Below are positions 25,247-35,405 of a stretch of DNA of 64,000 bases, piece after piece. Position numbers and translations under genes: made by a program. The first letter of the stretch is position 1, and each line of letters begins with the position of its first letter. The DNA comes from Myroides profundi (GTDB taxonomy: Bacteria; Bacteroidota; Bacteroidia; Flavobacteriales; Flavobacteriaceae), in assembly GCF_000833025.1 (NCBI RefSeq), contig NZ_CP010817.1, forward strand, positions 1,674,001 through 1,738,000, written 5' to 3'. The notes under the pieces are model-generated. The model had not been told where the DNA came from and made no database searches. It saw only the letters and a program-made list of their open reading frames with translations.

Positions 25247-26257
25247 TTACTTTTTCTCTGTTGTAATTGTACCAAAAGTTAGTGCCGGTTTTACAAACGT
25301 TCTATCTGAGTTACTAGACTTTACGAATGTTAGATTTCTTAATGAGATCTCGTGTAATAACTTTGGCTCAGAACCATCTGCAGGTTCAGTCCATCTTGAC
25401 TTGATAACAATTTGCCCTTTAGAAGCGATCCAATATTCTTCTAATTTATTTGGGTTATTGGTATTTGATCCTGGTATGTCCCCTTGGTACTCACATACCT
25501 GATTTAGGTTGATTCCTGTACGACTATATTGTTTTAGACTTACTACTCTTTTTTCGTTTAGTTCTATAATACTCTCAGTCGTAGGTTCTGTAGGTAGGTC
25601 TCCTTCTGTAATATTTAAGATTAAAGCCTCTTTATCTTTTAGATTATACAGTGAGTTATTACAATTAAAGTTGTCTAATCCATTCCCGTTATTATTATCA
25701 AATTTAAAAGCTAAAGTCCTATTAGCATAAGTGGTAGAACCAAAAGGCATATTGTCATATTTAATATTTGTATCCCCTTGATTAAAATTAACATTTAAAA
25801 GTGAAAACGTATATTGATAAATAAGGTTCACGCTGTTATTTGCTGCTGTAGTGTTATTAGTAACTTGTACAGTTCTATCGATGATTACAGTTCCTCCAGG
25901 TGATGCTGCTATACTCTGGATAACAGAAGGTGTGGCAGGCGGAGGAAGGTTACAGATAGATTTGCCTTCTACTTTATCAGTGTATTTTCTATAGTCTAGA
26001 CTAGTATCAGTTCCATTAATATCTACTCTAGCTCTAGAGATAGTCTCGTCTCTCATAATATTATCAGCATCTATCACTAGTATAAGTGCTTCATCTTTTT
26101 GTAACTTATAAAAGATTTTATCTGCTCCTGGTGTAGTACATCTTTGTACAGCAGTTACTTTACTAAAGTCAATGTCTTTATATACTAAATTACCATCATC
26201 ACATGAGGTAAGTAAAAATATGAAAGATATACCTGCAAGGGTAAAAAACTTTTTCAT
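25247..26257 (-). CDS. Lipoprotein of unknown function
   Basis: A 336-residue lipoprotein: signal peptide, lipobox LTSC and Cys19 followed by DDGN. The mature part is beta-rich with about six cysteines (for example VQRCTTPG, KSICNLPPP, NFNCNNS, QVCEYQGD) that could form disulfides in the periplasm or on the surface. I do not recognise the fold. It is a single gene with its own terminator. Confidence 0.75.
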   Translation of the reverse strand: MKKFFTLAGISFIFLLTSCDDGNLVYKDIDFSKVTAVQRCTTPGADKIFYKLQKDEALILVIDADNIMRDETISRARVDINGTDTSLDYRKYTDKVEGKSICNLPPPATPSVIQSIAASPGGTVIIDRTVQVTNNTTAANNSVNLIYQYTFSLLNVNFNQGDTNIKYDNMPFGSTTYANRTLAFKFDNNNGNGLDNFNCNNSLYNLKDKEALILNITEGDLPTEPTTESIIELNEKRVVSLKQYSRTGINLNQVCEYQGDIPGSNTNNPNKLEEYWIASKGQIVIKSRWTEPADGSEPKLLHEISLRNLTFVKSSNSDRTFVKPALTFGTITTEKK

Positions 26258-26513
26258 CTGTAGTGAATATATTATTATCTACAGCAAAAATAGTTTTTTT
26301 CTTTCTATAAAACGGTTTGCATTGGTATATTATGTTTATTTATATGTTTTATATTTATAGACATTATATTTTTGATAATTAAAGGGGGAGTTTTAGTGTT
26401 TTATAATGCTCATTAAAGATAGAATAAAAAAAATGAATGTCTTTTTTAGGGGAATATAGTATTTGTCTATATTTGGATGTGTTAAATTAATCGTAATAAA
26501 TCATCATACTTAT

Positions 26514-28259
26514 ATGAGTAACTCGACAATAAAAACTAATTATCCAGCACTGTATACATTAGTAACGGTCTTCTTCTTTTGGGGATTTTTTGGAGCAGGT
26601 AATAGTATTTTTATTCCATTTTGTAAAGCGTATTTTCATCTGGATCAATTTCAATCTCAATTAATTGATTTTGCTTTTTATACAGCGTATTATTCAGGTG
26701 CTTTGATATTGTTTATTTTAAGCACAGTTAAAGGAAAGGATCTTGTAACGAGTTATGGTTATAAAAAATCTATAGTATTTGGTTTATTATTTTCGGCAGT
26801 AGGAGCAGGATTAATGATCTGGGCTGTCAATGTTAATGTTTATACAGCGTTATTAGTAGGACTTTTTGTGGTAGCTCTAGGTTTCTCGTTACAACAGATC
26901 GCTGCTAATCCTTTGGTGATCTCTGTTGGAGACCCTAAGACAGGAACGAGTAGAGTAAGTTTAGGAGGGGCAGTTAATTCATTAGGAGGGACTATAGGAC
27001 CATTGCTAATGGCGTTTGCTTTATTTGGAAGTACAGTGGCGCTTACAGATGATCAAATACAACACCTGAGTCTGTCTAGTATGACTCTTCTATATACAGG
27101 TGTAGGAGCTCTTTTTGTTATTGCAGCTATGTTATTTCGATTCTCAAAAAAGATACCTGATGGTGTGCGTATTGAACCTATGGAACCAGCTAAGAAAGCG
27201 ATAGGAACTTTAGTTACAATGACAGTATTATTAATGATGATTTATGTACCAGTATTTAGTACATATAGTCAGTCAGCTAATGAGCCTATAGAGCTATTGG
27301 TTAAAGAAAAAGAGATTTTAGAAAACAAGAAGGTAGATGTATCTCAGGAAGGAGAGAAAGAGAAAGCAATAGCGTTTTTAGATACTCAAATTGTAGAGAT
27401 TAAAGAAGGCTTAGATAACAAACGGATTATGTTACTTTCGGCTGCTTTAATAGTAATAGGTGGAAGTATTGGGTTTGCTTTTAGAAGTAGTAGAAAGAAT
27501 AAACAAGGATGGGGTGCAATGCAATATCCACAGTTGTTACTTGGGATGTTTGGTATTTTTGCTTATGTAGGAGTAGAGGTAAGTATAGGTAGTAATCTAG
27601 GTGAGCTGCTTAAGTTAGAAGAGTTCGGTAATCTGCAATCGTCTCAAATCACTCCTTATATATCGATGTATTGGGGAAGTTTAATGATTGGAAGATGGGC
27701 AGGTGCTGTAAGTGTATTTAACCTTACTAAAGGGAAACAACTATTAGCGATGATCATTGTACCATTTTTAGCTTATTTCGCTGTTCTTGGGGCTAATTAT
27801 TTGGCAGGTAATAATATCACTCCTTTATACTATTATTCAATATGTGTGGTTTTACAAATCGTATTAACATATTGGGCAAAGAATAAATCAGCTAGAACCT
27901 TAATGTTGTTCAGTCTTTTTGGATTGTTGGCAATGTTAGTTGGATTGTTTAGTACAGGTATGGTTGCTATTTATGCTTTCTTAGCAGGCGGTTTAGCTTG
28001 TAGTGTATTATGGCCAGCTATTTTTAATATTGCTATTATAGGATTAGGTAAGTATACAGCTCAGGGATCTTCTCTTTTAATCATGATGATATTGGGAGGA
28101 GGTATTATTCCTCCGATTCAAGGAAAGGTAGCAGATATATTAGGTATTCACCAATCTTATATAGTGAGTTTACTATGTTTTGCTTATTTATTAGCCTTTG
28201 GTTTAGTAGCGAAACGAGTATTATCAAAACAACAAATAGATATTGATAATATTGATTAG
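26514..28259 (+). CDS. MFS transporter, FucP/sugar:proton symporter-like
   Basis: A protein of about 581 residues with 12 or more membrane helices. The first helix FFFWGFFGAGNSIFIPFCKAYF and the segment ALGFSLQQIAANPLVISVG are typical of the FucP/GluP branch of sugar transporters. The usual length is about 420-450. Here a charged helical insertion in the middle (about residues 255-315, EKEILENKKVDVSQEGEKEK) and extra hydrophobic spans lengthen it, a form common in flavobacteria. A TATATTTG box (26468-26475) precedes the ATG at 26514; a TTG start at 26463 would place that box inside the gene and is rejected. Confidence 0.85.
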   Translation: MSNSTIKTNYPALYTLVTVFFFWGFFGAGNSIFIPFCKAYFHLDQFQSQLIDFAFYTAYYSGALILFILSTVKGKDLVTSYGYKKSIVFGLLFSAVGAGLMIWAVNVNVYTALLVGLFVVALGFSLQQIAANPLVISVGDPKTGTSRVSLGGAVNSLGGTIGPLLMAFALFGSTVALTDDQIQHLSLSSMTLLYTGVGALFVIAAMLFRFSKKIPDGVRIEPMEPAKKAIGTLVTMTVLLMMIYVPVFSTYSQSANEPIELLVKEKEILENKKVDVSQEGEKEKAIAFLDTQIVEIKEGLDNKRIMLLSAALIVIGGSIGFAFRSSRKNKQGWGAMQYPQLLLGMFGIFAYVGVEVSIGSNLGELLKLEEFGNLQSSQITPYISMYWGSLMIGRWAGAVSVFNLTKGKQLLAMIIVPFLAYFAVLGANYLAGNNITPLYYYSICVVLQIVLTYWAKNKSARTLMLFSLFGLLAMLVGLFSTGMVAIYAFLAGGLACSVLWPAIFNIAIIGLGKYTAQGSSLLIMMILGGGIIPPIQGKVADILGIHQSYIVSLLCFAYLLAFGLVAKRVLSKQQIDIDNID

Positions 28260-28451
28260 TTTTTATCTGAAAAAAGACTTTACAATTTATACATCTTGGA
28301 TTAAATGTATATAAATGAGATAAAGTAAATAAGATAAGGAGTGTGAATTTATACTTGTTTGTATAGTGATATTATTACAGAAGATCAATATGAGAATAAC
28401 GAAGAAAGAATTCGTTAATTTCGTAAAAGTCTTGAAAAGTTGTAATTTGAT
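28260..28451. other. AT-rich spacer before the cysteine desulfurase promoter
   Basis: No gene in any frame that I would support; a 76-codon minus-strand frame here (28287-28517) has no family resemblance. No terminator hairpin is clear after the transporter. Confidence 0.45.
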
Positions 28452-28483
28452 TTGCGCTAATAATACGAGTTTTATTACATTTG
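28452..28483 (+). promoter_or_regulatory. Promoter of the cysteine desulfurase gene
   Basis: TTG (28452-28454), a 21-bp spacer and TACATTTG (28476-28483). The leader would be about 70 nt. Confidence 0.6.
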
Positions 28484-28561
28484 CGAATACGTGACAATTA
28501 AAGACATGACAAAACAACTCTATTCAAAGAGTATAACAATAATTTTACCAACACAAATAAA

Positions 28562-29689
28562 ATGAAACACGTTTATCTTGATAATGCTGCGACAACATCT
28601 GTACGTCCAGAAGTAATCGAAGAAATGGTTAATGTACTTAGAAATGATTATGGTAATCCTTCTTCAACATATGCTATCGGAAGACATGCAAAGTCGTTAG
28701 TAGAAAATGCAAGAAAAGTAATAGCAAAACAATTTAATGCTACTTCTTCTGAGATTATCTTTACTTCTTGTGGAACAGAAGGTAATAACTGGATTCTACG
28801 CTCTGCAGTACGTGACTTAGGAGTTAAGAGAATAATTACTTCTAAATTAGAGCATCATGCTGTCTTAAATACTGTGAAGCAACTAGGTGCAGAATTTGGT
28901 ATAGAAATAGTGTTTTTAGATATTCAACCTACTAGTGAAATTGATTATAAGCAATTAGAAGAATTATTAAAAGATGAATCTAAGCTTACATTAGTGAGTT
29001 TAATGCATGTTAATAATGAGGTGGGTACAGAATTAGACTTGAAGCGAGTAGCTACATTATGTGAAGCGAATCATGCTTTATTTCATTGTGATACTGTACA
29101 GTCTATCGGTAAAACTAAAATAGATCTAGCAGAAACACCAATAGATTTTATTGTGGCTAGTGCTCATAAATTTCATGGACCAAAAGGAATTGGTTTTGCT
29201 TTTATCCGTAAGAAAAACGTGCTAAAACCTGTGATGTTTGGTGGAGAGCAAGAAAAAGGGCTAAGAGCTGGTACTGAAGGTGTACACCAAGTGGTAGGTA
29301 TGGCGAAAGCACTAGAAATGGCTTATGAATTACTAGATGAAGAAAGAGCGCATATTACTAGTATTAAAGAATACTGTAAAGAGAGACTAGTAGAAGTATT
29401 CCCAGAAGTATGTTTTAATGGAAATAATGTAGGGTTCTATAATATCTTGAATGTATTATTGCCGTTATCAGAAGAGAAAGCAGCAATGATGTTGTTCCAA
29501 TTAGATATGAAAGGAATTGCAGTATCTCGTGGAAGTGCATGTCAATCAGGAAGTCAAAAGCCTTCACATGTATTATCTCAGTTTTTATGTGCAGAGGATT
29601 TGAAGAAGCCTAGCTTAAGACTTTCTTTTGGTCATGAAAACACAAAAGAAGATATTGATATTTTAATCGAAGTATTGAAAACAATCTAA
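28562..29689 (+). CDS. Cysteine desulfurase (NifS/IscS-like)
   Basis: A 375-residue PLP enzyme that takes sulfur from cysteine for Fe-S clusters or tRNA thiolation. It shows the N-terminal YLDNAATTSVRPEV, the EGNNWIL segment, the PLP Lys in SAHKFHGPKG and the active-site Cys in SRGSACQSGS. The loop carrying the Cys is of the longer group I type. No isc or suf genes are adjacent; it is a single gene with its own promoter and terminator, so it may be a housekeeping or tRNA-modification desulfurase. Confidence 0.92.
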   Translation: MKHVYLDNAATTSVRPEVIEEMVNVLRNDYGNPSSTYAIGRHAKSLVENARKVIAKQFNATSSEIIFTSCGTEGNNWILRSAVRDLGVKRIITSKLEHHAVLNTVKQLGAEFGIEIVFLDIQPTSEIDYKQLEELLKDESKLTLVSLMHVNNEVGTELDLKRVATLCEANHALFHCDTVQSIGKTKIDLAETPIDFIVASAHKFHGPKGIGFAFIRKKNVLKPVMFGGEQEKGLRAGTEGVHQVVGMAKALEMAYELLDEERAHITSIKEYCKERLVEVFPEVCFNGNNVGFYNILNVLLPLSEEKAAMMLFQLDMKGIAVSRGSACQSGSQKPSHVLSQFLCAEDLKKPSLRLSFGHENTKEDIDILIEVLKTI

Positions 29690-29714
29690 TCAGATTGTAG
29701 TTTAAATATAAATT

Positions 29715-29742
29715 AAATCCACTCCTAGAGAGTGGATTTTTT
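29715..29742 (+). terminator. Terminator after cysteine desulfurase
   Basis: A 10-bp stem (AAATCCACTC pairing with GAGTGGATTT), a 5-nt loop and a T run. Confidence 0.87.
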
Positions 29743-29805
29743 GTTTTTAGAATTGAGAAGTAGTAATCTTAACTAAAAAAAGAGAAAACTTCACCAAAAA
29801 TAAGA

Positions 29806-29836
29806 TTGCTTTACATTAACATTAGCGCTAAATTTG
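29806..29836 (+). promoter_or_regulatory. Promoter of purM
   Basis: TTG (29806-29808), a 20-bp spacer and TAAATTTG (29829-29836), 19 bp before the ATG. Confidence 0.65.
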
Positions 29837-29855
29837 CAGAAACAACACAACATTT

Positions 29856-31028
29856 ATGAGTTCGAATAATAGATACGCACTACGCGGGGTTTCTGCTGAG
29901 AAAGAAGACGTTCACAATGCAATTAAGAACATTGATAAGGGATTATTCCCAAAGGCATTTTGTAAGATTATACCAGATCATTTAACAGGAGATGAAGATT
30001 ACTGTTTAATTATGCATGCTGATGGAGCGGGGACAAAGTCTTCTTTGGCTTATATGTACTGGAAAGAAACAGGAGATATTTCTGTATGGAAAGGAATTGC
30101 TCAAGATGCATTAATCATGAATATTGATGATTTATTATGTGTAGGAGCGACAGATAATATTATGCTTTCTAGCACTATAGGGCGTAATAAAAATCTAGTT
30201 CCAGGAGAAGTTATTTCTGCTATTATTAATGGAACAGAAGAATTAATTAATGAACTAAAATCTTTTGGAGTGACTATTCACTCTACAGGAGGAGAGACCG
30301 CTGATGTAGGGGATTTAGTTCGTACGATTATTGTTGATTCTACTGTGACTGCTCGTATGAAGAGAAGTGATGTTATTGATAATGCTAATATCCAAGCAGG
30401 GGATGTTATCGTAGGTTTAGAATCATTTGGACAAGCTACTTATGAAAAAGGGTATAATGGAGGTATGGGAAGTAATGGATTAACATCAGCTAGACATGAT
30501 GTTTTTGACCATTCTTTAGCTGCAAAATATCCAGAGAGTTATGATTCATCGGTACCAGAAGAGTTAGTCTATTCAGGAAAAGTACATCTTACTGATGCTG
30601 TAGAAGGTTCTCCTATTGATGCAGGTAAGCTAGTGTTATCACCTACTCGTACCTACGCTCCGATTATTAAATCAATATTGAATAAATATAAATCAGATGA
30701 TATTCATGGAATGATTCACTGTAGTGGAGGAGCACAAACTAAGATTCTTCACTTCGTGGATAAATTACATATCATAAAAGATAATATGTTCCCTGTTCCA
30801 CCGTTATTTAAGCTAATTCAAGAGCAATCTAATACAGATTGGAGAGAGATGTACCAAGTGTTTAACTCAGGGCATCGTATGGAATTATATGTAAGACCAG
30901 AAGTAGCAGCTGATATTATTGCTATCTCGGAATCTTTTAATGTAAAAGCTCAGATAGTAGGAAGAGTAGAAGCATCAGAAGAGAAGCAATTGACAATCAC
31001 TTCTGAATACGGAACATTTAAGTACTAA
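29856..31028 (+). CDS. purM: Phosphoribosylformylglycinamidine cyclo-ligase (AIR synthase)
   Basis: Closes the imidazole ring in purine synthesis (FGAM to AIR, using ATP). The 390-residue protein has the PurM features ADGAGTKSSLAYMY, QDALIMNIDDLLCVGA, HSTGGETADVGDLVR and DVIVGLESFGQATYEKGYNGGMGSNGLTSAR split along the nucleotide-binding cleft. The Bacteroidota form is longer than the 345-residue E. coli enzyme, as seen here. It stands apart from other pur genes, with its own promoter and with ruvX 19 bp downstream. Confidence 0.93.
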   Translation: MSSNNRYALRGVSAEKEDVHNAIKNIDKGLFPKAFCKIIPDHLTGDEDYCLIMHADGAGTKSSLAYMYWKETGDISVWKGIAQDALIMNIDDLLCVGATDNIMLSSTIGRNKNLVPGEVISAIINGTEELINELKSFGVTIHSTGGETADVGDLVRTIIVDSTVTARMKRSDVIDNANIQAGDVIVGLESFGQATYEKGYNGGMGSNGLTSARHDVFDHSLAAKYPESYDSSVPEELVYSGKVHLTDAVEGSPIDAGKLVLSPTRTYAPIIKSILNKYKSDDIHGMIHCSGGAQTKILHFVDKLHIIKDNMFPVPPLFKLIQEQSNTDWREMYQVFNSGHRMELYVRPEVAADIIAISESFNVKAQIVGRVEASEEKQLTITSEYGTFKY

Positions 31029-31047
31029 AAAAAACATACAATATAAA

Positions 31048-31455
31048 ATGGCAAGATTGCTTTCTATCGATTTCGGTAAAAAACGTACAGGTATAGCTGT
31101 AAGTGATGAATTACAAATTATAGCTTCAGGATTAACGACAGTTGATACAGAGCAATTATTGCCATTTCTAAAAGATTATTTTTCTAAAGAGAAAGTAGAG
31201 AAGGTTATTATTGGAGAACCAAAACGATTAAATAATGAGCCTTCTGAAGTAGTCCCTTTGTTAAATAGCTTTATTGAGAAGTTTAAATCGTTATTCCCAA
31301 CTATGATTGTGGAGAGAATTGACGAGAGATTTACGTCTAAGATGGCTTTTCAAACAATGATTGATAGTGGACTCAAGAAAAAACAAAGACAGAATAAAGC
31401 GCTGATAGATGAAATAGCAGCAACTATTATTCTTCAAGATTATATGAGAAAATAA
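31048..31455 (+). CDS. ruvX: RuvX/YqgF-family Holliday-junction resolvase-like nuclease
   Basis: A 135-residue RNase H-fold protein. The first acidic residue is in SIDFGKKRTGIAVSD, and the later acidic motif is in RIDERFTSKMAF. The IIGEPKRLNNEPS segment is typical. YqgF proteins act in 5'-end processing of pre-16S rRNA and have been proposed as junction resolvases. It starts 19 bp after purM and is probably co-transcribed. Confidence 0.92.
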   Translation: MARLLSIDFGKKRTGIAVSDELQIIASGLTTVDTEQLLPFLKDYFSKEKVEKVIIGEPKRLNNEPSEVVPLLNSFIEKFKSLFPTMIVERIDERFTSKMAFQTMIDSGLKKKQRQNKALIDEIAATIILQDYMRK

Positions 31456-31489
31456 GTTAGTCATTTTTTACTTTATTTAAGAAAAGTTG

Positions 31490-31522
31490 TTGGTTATTTC
31501 TCTTAAATAAAGAGTAATTTTG
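31490..31522 (+). promoter_or_regulatory. Promoter of mqo
   Basis: TTG (31490-31492), a 22-bp spacer and TAATTTTG (31515-31522), 22 bp before the ATG. Confidence 0.5.
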
Positions 31523-31544
31523 CATATTAAATAAATCCGATATA

Positions 31545-33041
31545 ATGTCAAGTATACAAAAATCAGAGGCTGATGTTGTTTTGGTAGGGGCAGGTATTAT
31601 GAGTGCTACTCTTGGGGTCCTACTGAAAGAGCTGAAACCAAACTTAAAAATTGAGGTTATTGAGCGTCTCGACAGTGCGGCTGCCGAAAGTTCTGATGCA
31701 ATGAATAATGCCGGAACTGGACACTCTGCGTTTTGTGAATTAAATTATACGCCTGAAAAAGCAGACGGTACAATAGATGCTTCTAAGGCAATCAATATTG
31801 TAGAGCAATTCGAAGTTTCTCGTCAATTTTGGTCTTATTTGGTAAATAAGGGAGTCCTTAAAAATCCAAGTAATTTTATCCATACTGTACCTCATATGAG
31901 CTTTGTATGGGGAGAAGATAACGTGAACTATCTTAGAAAACGTTATAATGAACTTCAAAAATATCCATTATTTCAAGGAATGGAATTCTCTGATAATAAA
32001 GAGAAAATAAAAGAATGGGCTCCATTGATTATGGAGAACAGAAAGGAAAGTGAAGTATGTGCTGCTACACATATGAATCTTGGAACGGATGTTAACTTCG
32101 GAGATCTTACTCGTCAATTATTTGACTATCTAAAGAATGAGGATGGAGTTAATATGACTTTTAACTGTGATGTAACAGATATTAAAAAAACTGGTTCTGA
32201 TTGGACAGTGTCTGCAACTGATAGTAAAGGACAAAAGAAAGTAATCAAATCTAAGTTTGTATTTGTAGGAGCAGGAGGAGGAGCAATCCTTTTATTACAA
32301 AAAGCTGATATAACTGAAAGTAAAGGTTATGGAGGTTTCCCTGTTGGAGGAGAATGGTTGGTATGCCGTAATCCTGAAGTAGTTAAGAAACACATGGCTA
32401 AGGTATATGGAAAAGCATCTGTAGGTGCACCACCAATGTCTGTACCTCACTTAGATACCAGATTTATTGATGGTAAGCATTCATTACTTTTCGGTCCTTA
32501 TGCTGGTTTCTCAACAAAATTCTTAAAGAAAGGATCATACTGGGACTTAATTAAGTCATTAGAACTTAATAATATTGGACCAATGTTAGGTGCTGGTCTT
32601 CGTAATATGGATTTGACTAAGTATCTAATCGAGCAAGTATTACAGTCTTCAAAATCTCGTTATGCAGCATTGAGAGAATATTATCCAGATGCTAAAGAAG
32701 AAGATTGGAAACTTGAAAAAGCAGGACAACGTGTTCAGGTTATCAAAAAAGATAAAGATGGAAAAGGTATCTTACAGTTTGGAACGGAAGTCGTAAGTGC
32801 TGCAGACGGATCTATAGCTGCATTATTAGGTGCTTCTCCTGGAGCATCAACTGCAACGCCAATTATGTTAAAGCTTTTATCTCAATGTTTTAAAGAAGAG
32901 TTTAAATCTGCAGAATGGCAAAGTAAGTTTAAAGAAATGATTCCTACTTTTGGATTGAAATTAAATGAACATCCAGAATTGGTAGCTACAACTAGAGAAA
33001 ATACTAGTAAGACTTTAAAAATATATCCACATAATAACTAA
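31545..33041 (+). CDS. mqo: Malate:quinone oxidoreductase
   Basis: A 498-residue FAD enzyme on the inner face of the membrane. It oxidises malate to oxaloacetate and passes electrons to quinone, replacing or supplementing malate dehydrogenase in the TCA cycle. It has the FAD motif [17 protein letters not shown], the MQO stretch [17 protein letters not shown], and later [16 protein letters not shown] and [16 protein letters not shown]. Length is normal. Single gene with its own promoter and terminator. Confidence 0.95.
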   Translation: MSSIQKSEADVVLVGAGIMSATLGVLLKELKPNLKIEVIERLDSAAAESSDAMNNAGTGHSAFCELNYTPEKADGTIDASKAINIVEQFEVSRQFWSYLVNKGVLKNPSNFIHTVPHMSFVWGEDNVNYLRKRYNELQKYPLFQGMEFSDNKEKIKEWAPLIMENRKESEVCAATHMNLGTDVNFGDLTRQLFDYLKNEDGVNMTFNCDVTDIKKTGSDWTVSATDSKGQKKVIKSKFVFVGAGGGAILLLQKADITESKGYGGFPVGGEWLVCRNPEVVKKHMAKVYGKASVGAPPMSVPHLDTRFIDGKHSLLFGPYAGFSTKFLKKGSYWDLIKSLELNNIGPMLGAGLRNMDLTKYLIEQVLQSSKSRYAALREYYPDAKEEDWKLEKAGQRVQVIKKDKDGKGILQFGTEVVSAADGSIAALLGASPGASTATPIMLKLLSQCFKEEFKSAEWQSKFKEMIPTFGLKLNEHPELVATTRENTSKTLKIYPHNN

Positions 33042-33045
33042 TGAG

Positions 33046-33071
33046 AAGCCTCCTAAATAGGAGGCTTTTTT
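33046..33071 (+). terminator. Terminator after mqo
   Basis: A 9-bp stem (AAGCCTCCT pairing with AGGAGGCTT) with a 4-nt loop and a T run. Confidence 0.88.
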
Positions 33072-33235
33072 ATATAACGACTATTTATAATCCATATATT
33101 GAGAAAAGATCTCGTATAGAAATGTAAATAGTGTGTGTTGTGATGAATTTAACTATTATATTTACATACGCTTTTCTCTTGGTTAGATAATGACTTTTTA
33201 ATTATAAATATTTGATATACATTTTTTTACATAAT

Positions 33236-35251
33236 ATGTCTAAATCTCTTTATCTGATTTTTTCTTGTTGGATATTAGTGTTTTTTATGACTAACTGTGA
33301 TGGTGTAAAGAAGAATGATCTATTACATAAGACTATAAAAGATTATCTAAATGTATATAATCCAAATGCTGTAGATTCGTTAATGTTAAAAAAAGCAGAT
33401 TCTATAGGAAAACTTATTCTATTACTGCCTAATTCATCTAGCAATAGAGAATTAATAAGAGAATATATAGCTACGACTAAGGCTAATAAACAGTATTGTG
33501 ATCAATTATACGATTATGCTGTAGAAGATAATGATAGTATAAATATAGCACAAGCTTATTTATTAACAGGACAACATTACTTGAGTACTCAATTATTTGA
33601 TAGTGCTTATTATTACTTTAATAAAGCAGAAAAACTGTATTTAGAAAAAACTGACTCTTTAAACATAAGTTATATTTATTATATAAAAGCACATGTTTTG
33701 AATAAGAATGGAGTCTATTCTGATGCAGAAAAGCTGATTTTACAATCTATTAGTTATAATACTAAAGCAACATCTAGTAAAAGTAGGTATCAACAATATT
33801 TTACAATAGGTGATGTATTTAGCGGATTAGGAATGTATGATGATGCATTACACTTTTATGAACAAGCATTTAATCTACTTCTAGATAAGACTACTATATT
33901 AGAGGAGTCTGAAGCATATATTAACCTAAGTAAAACATATTTAGTAGATAATGTAGCTAAGGTGTACATAAAACAAAAAAGGTATCTTGAAGCTAAAAAT
34001 CTATTGTTAGAAGGTATAGGTGAGTATATAAATTTTACAGATATCACTAGTGAAAGGTATTATGCATATTTAGCAATTAGCCTCGCTTTTGTAAAGTTAA
34101 AAACAAATGATTATAAAGGAGTAACTGCTTTAATAGACCATAGTGTTGATATTGGTAGAAAGAATAAGAATAGAGTAATTGTTCATAGAGCTGAATTAGT
34201 ACTAGCAGAATATTATTTTTTAACTCAACAAAGTAAATTAGCTCTCCCCTTAATAGAGCGCGTGTTAGGAGAGGTACGTAATGTTGGGGATTTTGAGAGT
34301 CAGTTAAAAGCTCTAGAACTCTTAATATCTTATGATTTAGAAAGGTCTGATATCTTTTTTCTTGAACACCTTAGGATTAGTAAGATGTATAAAGGTGAAG
34401 AAGGTTTGGTTAAGAATAGTTTTATGAAAATAAAACAAGAAGCAGACTCTTTAAGTGAATTGAATAAAGCTTTATTAGAAAGAAATAAGTTATTAAGCAT
34501 AATTTCTATTAGCTTGTTAGTTATTATAAGTATTGGCTTTTTTCTTTATCTGTATCATCTAAAAATCAGAAAAGTAGGATTGATTAAGATGTTTCAAAGG
34601 GATACTGAGCATTATTATAATTCAGTTATTAATGTTCAAAAGTATTTAACTTTAGCGAAGGATGGAGAACGTACCGTTATTGCGAAAGAATTAAATGATA
34701 AGGTTATTAATAGACTATTTGCGACTCGTTTTACTTTAGCGCAATTGCAGAAAGAGGAGATTAAGATTCATAAAGATATTTTGGTAAATGAAATTTTAGA
34801 AGTAGAGAGTTATATACGAAATGTATCTCATAGTCTTGTTAATGAAGATAGTGCTAAGGTACAAGATTTTAAGCAATTGATAATTGAACTGATTATAGTG
34901 CAGAATAGGCGGTCGGATATAGATTTTAGTATTGAGATAGATTCAAAATTAGATTTAGAAGCTCTTGATCATAGAAAACGGATTAATATTTATCGATCTA
35001 TACAAGAGGTATTATTAAATGTAGTTTTGCATTCAAATGCAAGTAAGTGTGTAGTTTATATTAAATCAAAAACACCAGTAAGTTTTGAGATATCAATTAT
35101 TGATAACGGAGAGGGGTTTGAAAGTCGATTAGTAAAAAAAGGTAATGGCTTGTCAAATGTTAAGAGAAGAATTGGAATTATAGAAGGAAAACTATTTATT
35201 ATTAGTAAGAAACAGAAAGGTACAAAAGTGTTCTTTATAATTTTTTTCTAG
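33236..35251 (+). CDS. TPR histidine kinase-like protein with Asn in place of the phospho-acceptor His
   Basis: A 671-residue protein. The N-terminus has a signal and a lipobox-like MTNC. It is followed by a long helical TPR-type sensor region (about 40-400), one membrane helix at about residues 422-443 (IISISLLVIISIGFFLYLY), a dimerisation helix and an HATPase domain. The second half is of the NarL-partner (HisKA_3) type, but the H box reads AKELNDKVINR: codon AAT at 34694 gives N487 where His is expected. The ATPase parts look kept (IQEVLLNVVLHSNASK; IDNGEGF; GNGLSNVKRR). The ATG at 33236 matches the start of the paralogue downstream. A TTG start at 33212 is rejected. It is probably unable to autophosphorylate in the usual way. 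Confidence 0.85.
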   Translation: MSKSLYLIFSCWILVFFMTNCDGVKKNDLLHKTIKDYLNVYNPNAVDSLMLKKADSIGKLILLLPNSSSNRELIREYIATTKANKQYCDQLYDYAVEDNDSINIAQAYLLTGQHYLSTQLFDSAYYYFNKAEKLYLEKTDSLNISYIYYIKAHVLNKNGVYSDAEKLILQSISYNTKATSSKSRYQQYFTIGDVFSGLGMYDDALHFYEQAFNLLLDKTTILEESEAYINLSKTYLVDNVAKVYIKQKRYLEAKNLLLEGIGEYINFTDITSERYYAYLAISLAFVKLKTNDYKGVTALIDHSVDIGRKNKNRVIVHRAELVLAEYYFLTQQSKLALPLIERVLGEVRNVGDFESQLKALELLISYDLERSDIFFLEHLRISKMYKGEEGLVKNSFMKIKQEADSLSELNKALLERNKLLSIISISLLVIISIGFFLYLYHLKIRKVGLIKMFQRDTEHYYNSVINVQKYLTLAKDGERTVIAKELNDKVINRLFATRFTLAQLQKEEIKIHKDILVNEILEVESYIRNVSHSLVNEDSAKVQDFKQLIIELIIVQNRRSDIDFSIEIDSKLDLEALDHRKRINIYRSIQEVLLNVVLHSNASKCVVYIKSKTPVSFEISIIDNGEGFESRLVKKGNGLSNVKRRIGIIEGKLFIISKKQKGTKVFFIIFF

Positions 35252-35405
35252 AAAGTTATAGAACTTAAGAGATACGTCGTACTTTTTTTGAATATTTTAT
35301 TATGTATTTGATAATTACTAGAGAATTAGATAGTTTTTATTTTTAGTTAATTAGCTATTAATTGTTATATATATTTGTTTGATTTTTTAATATATTTTGT
35401 TGCTT

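Noticed and set aside
25091..25282. 63-codon plus-strand frame
   Set aside because: Hydrophobic low-complexity translation through a terminator hairpin and into the lipoprotein gene on the other strand.
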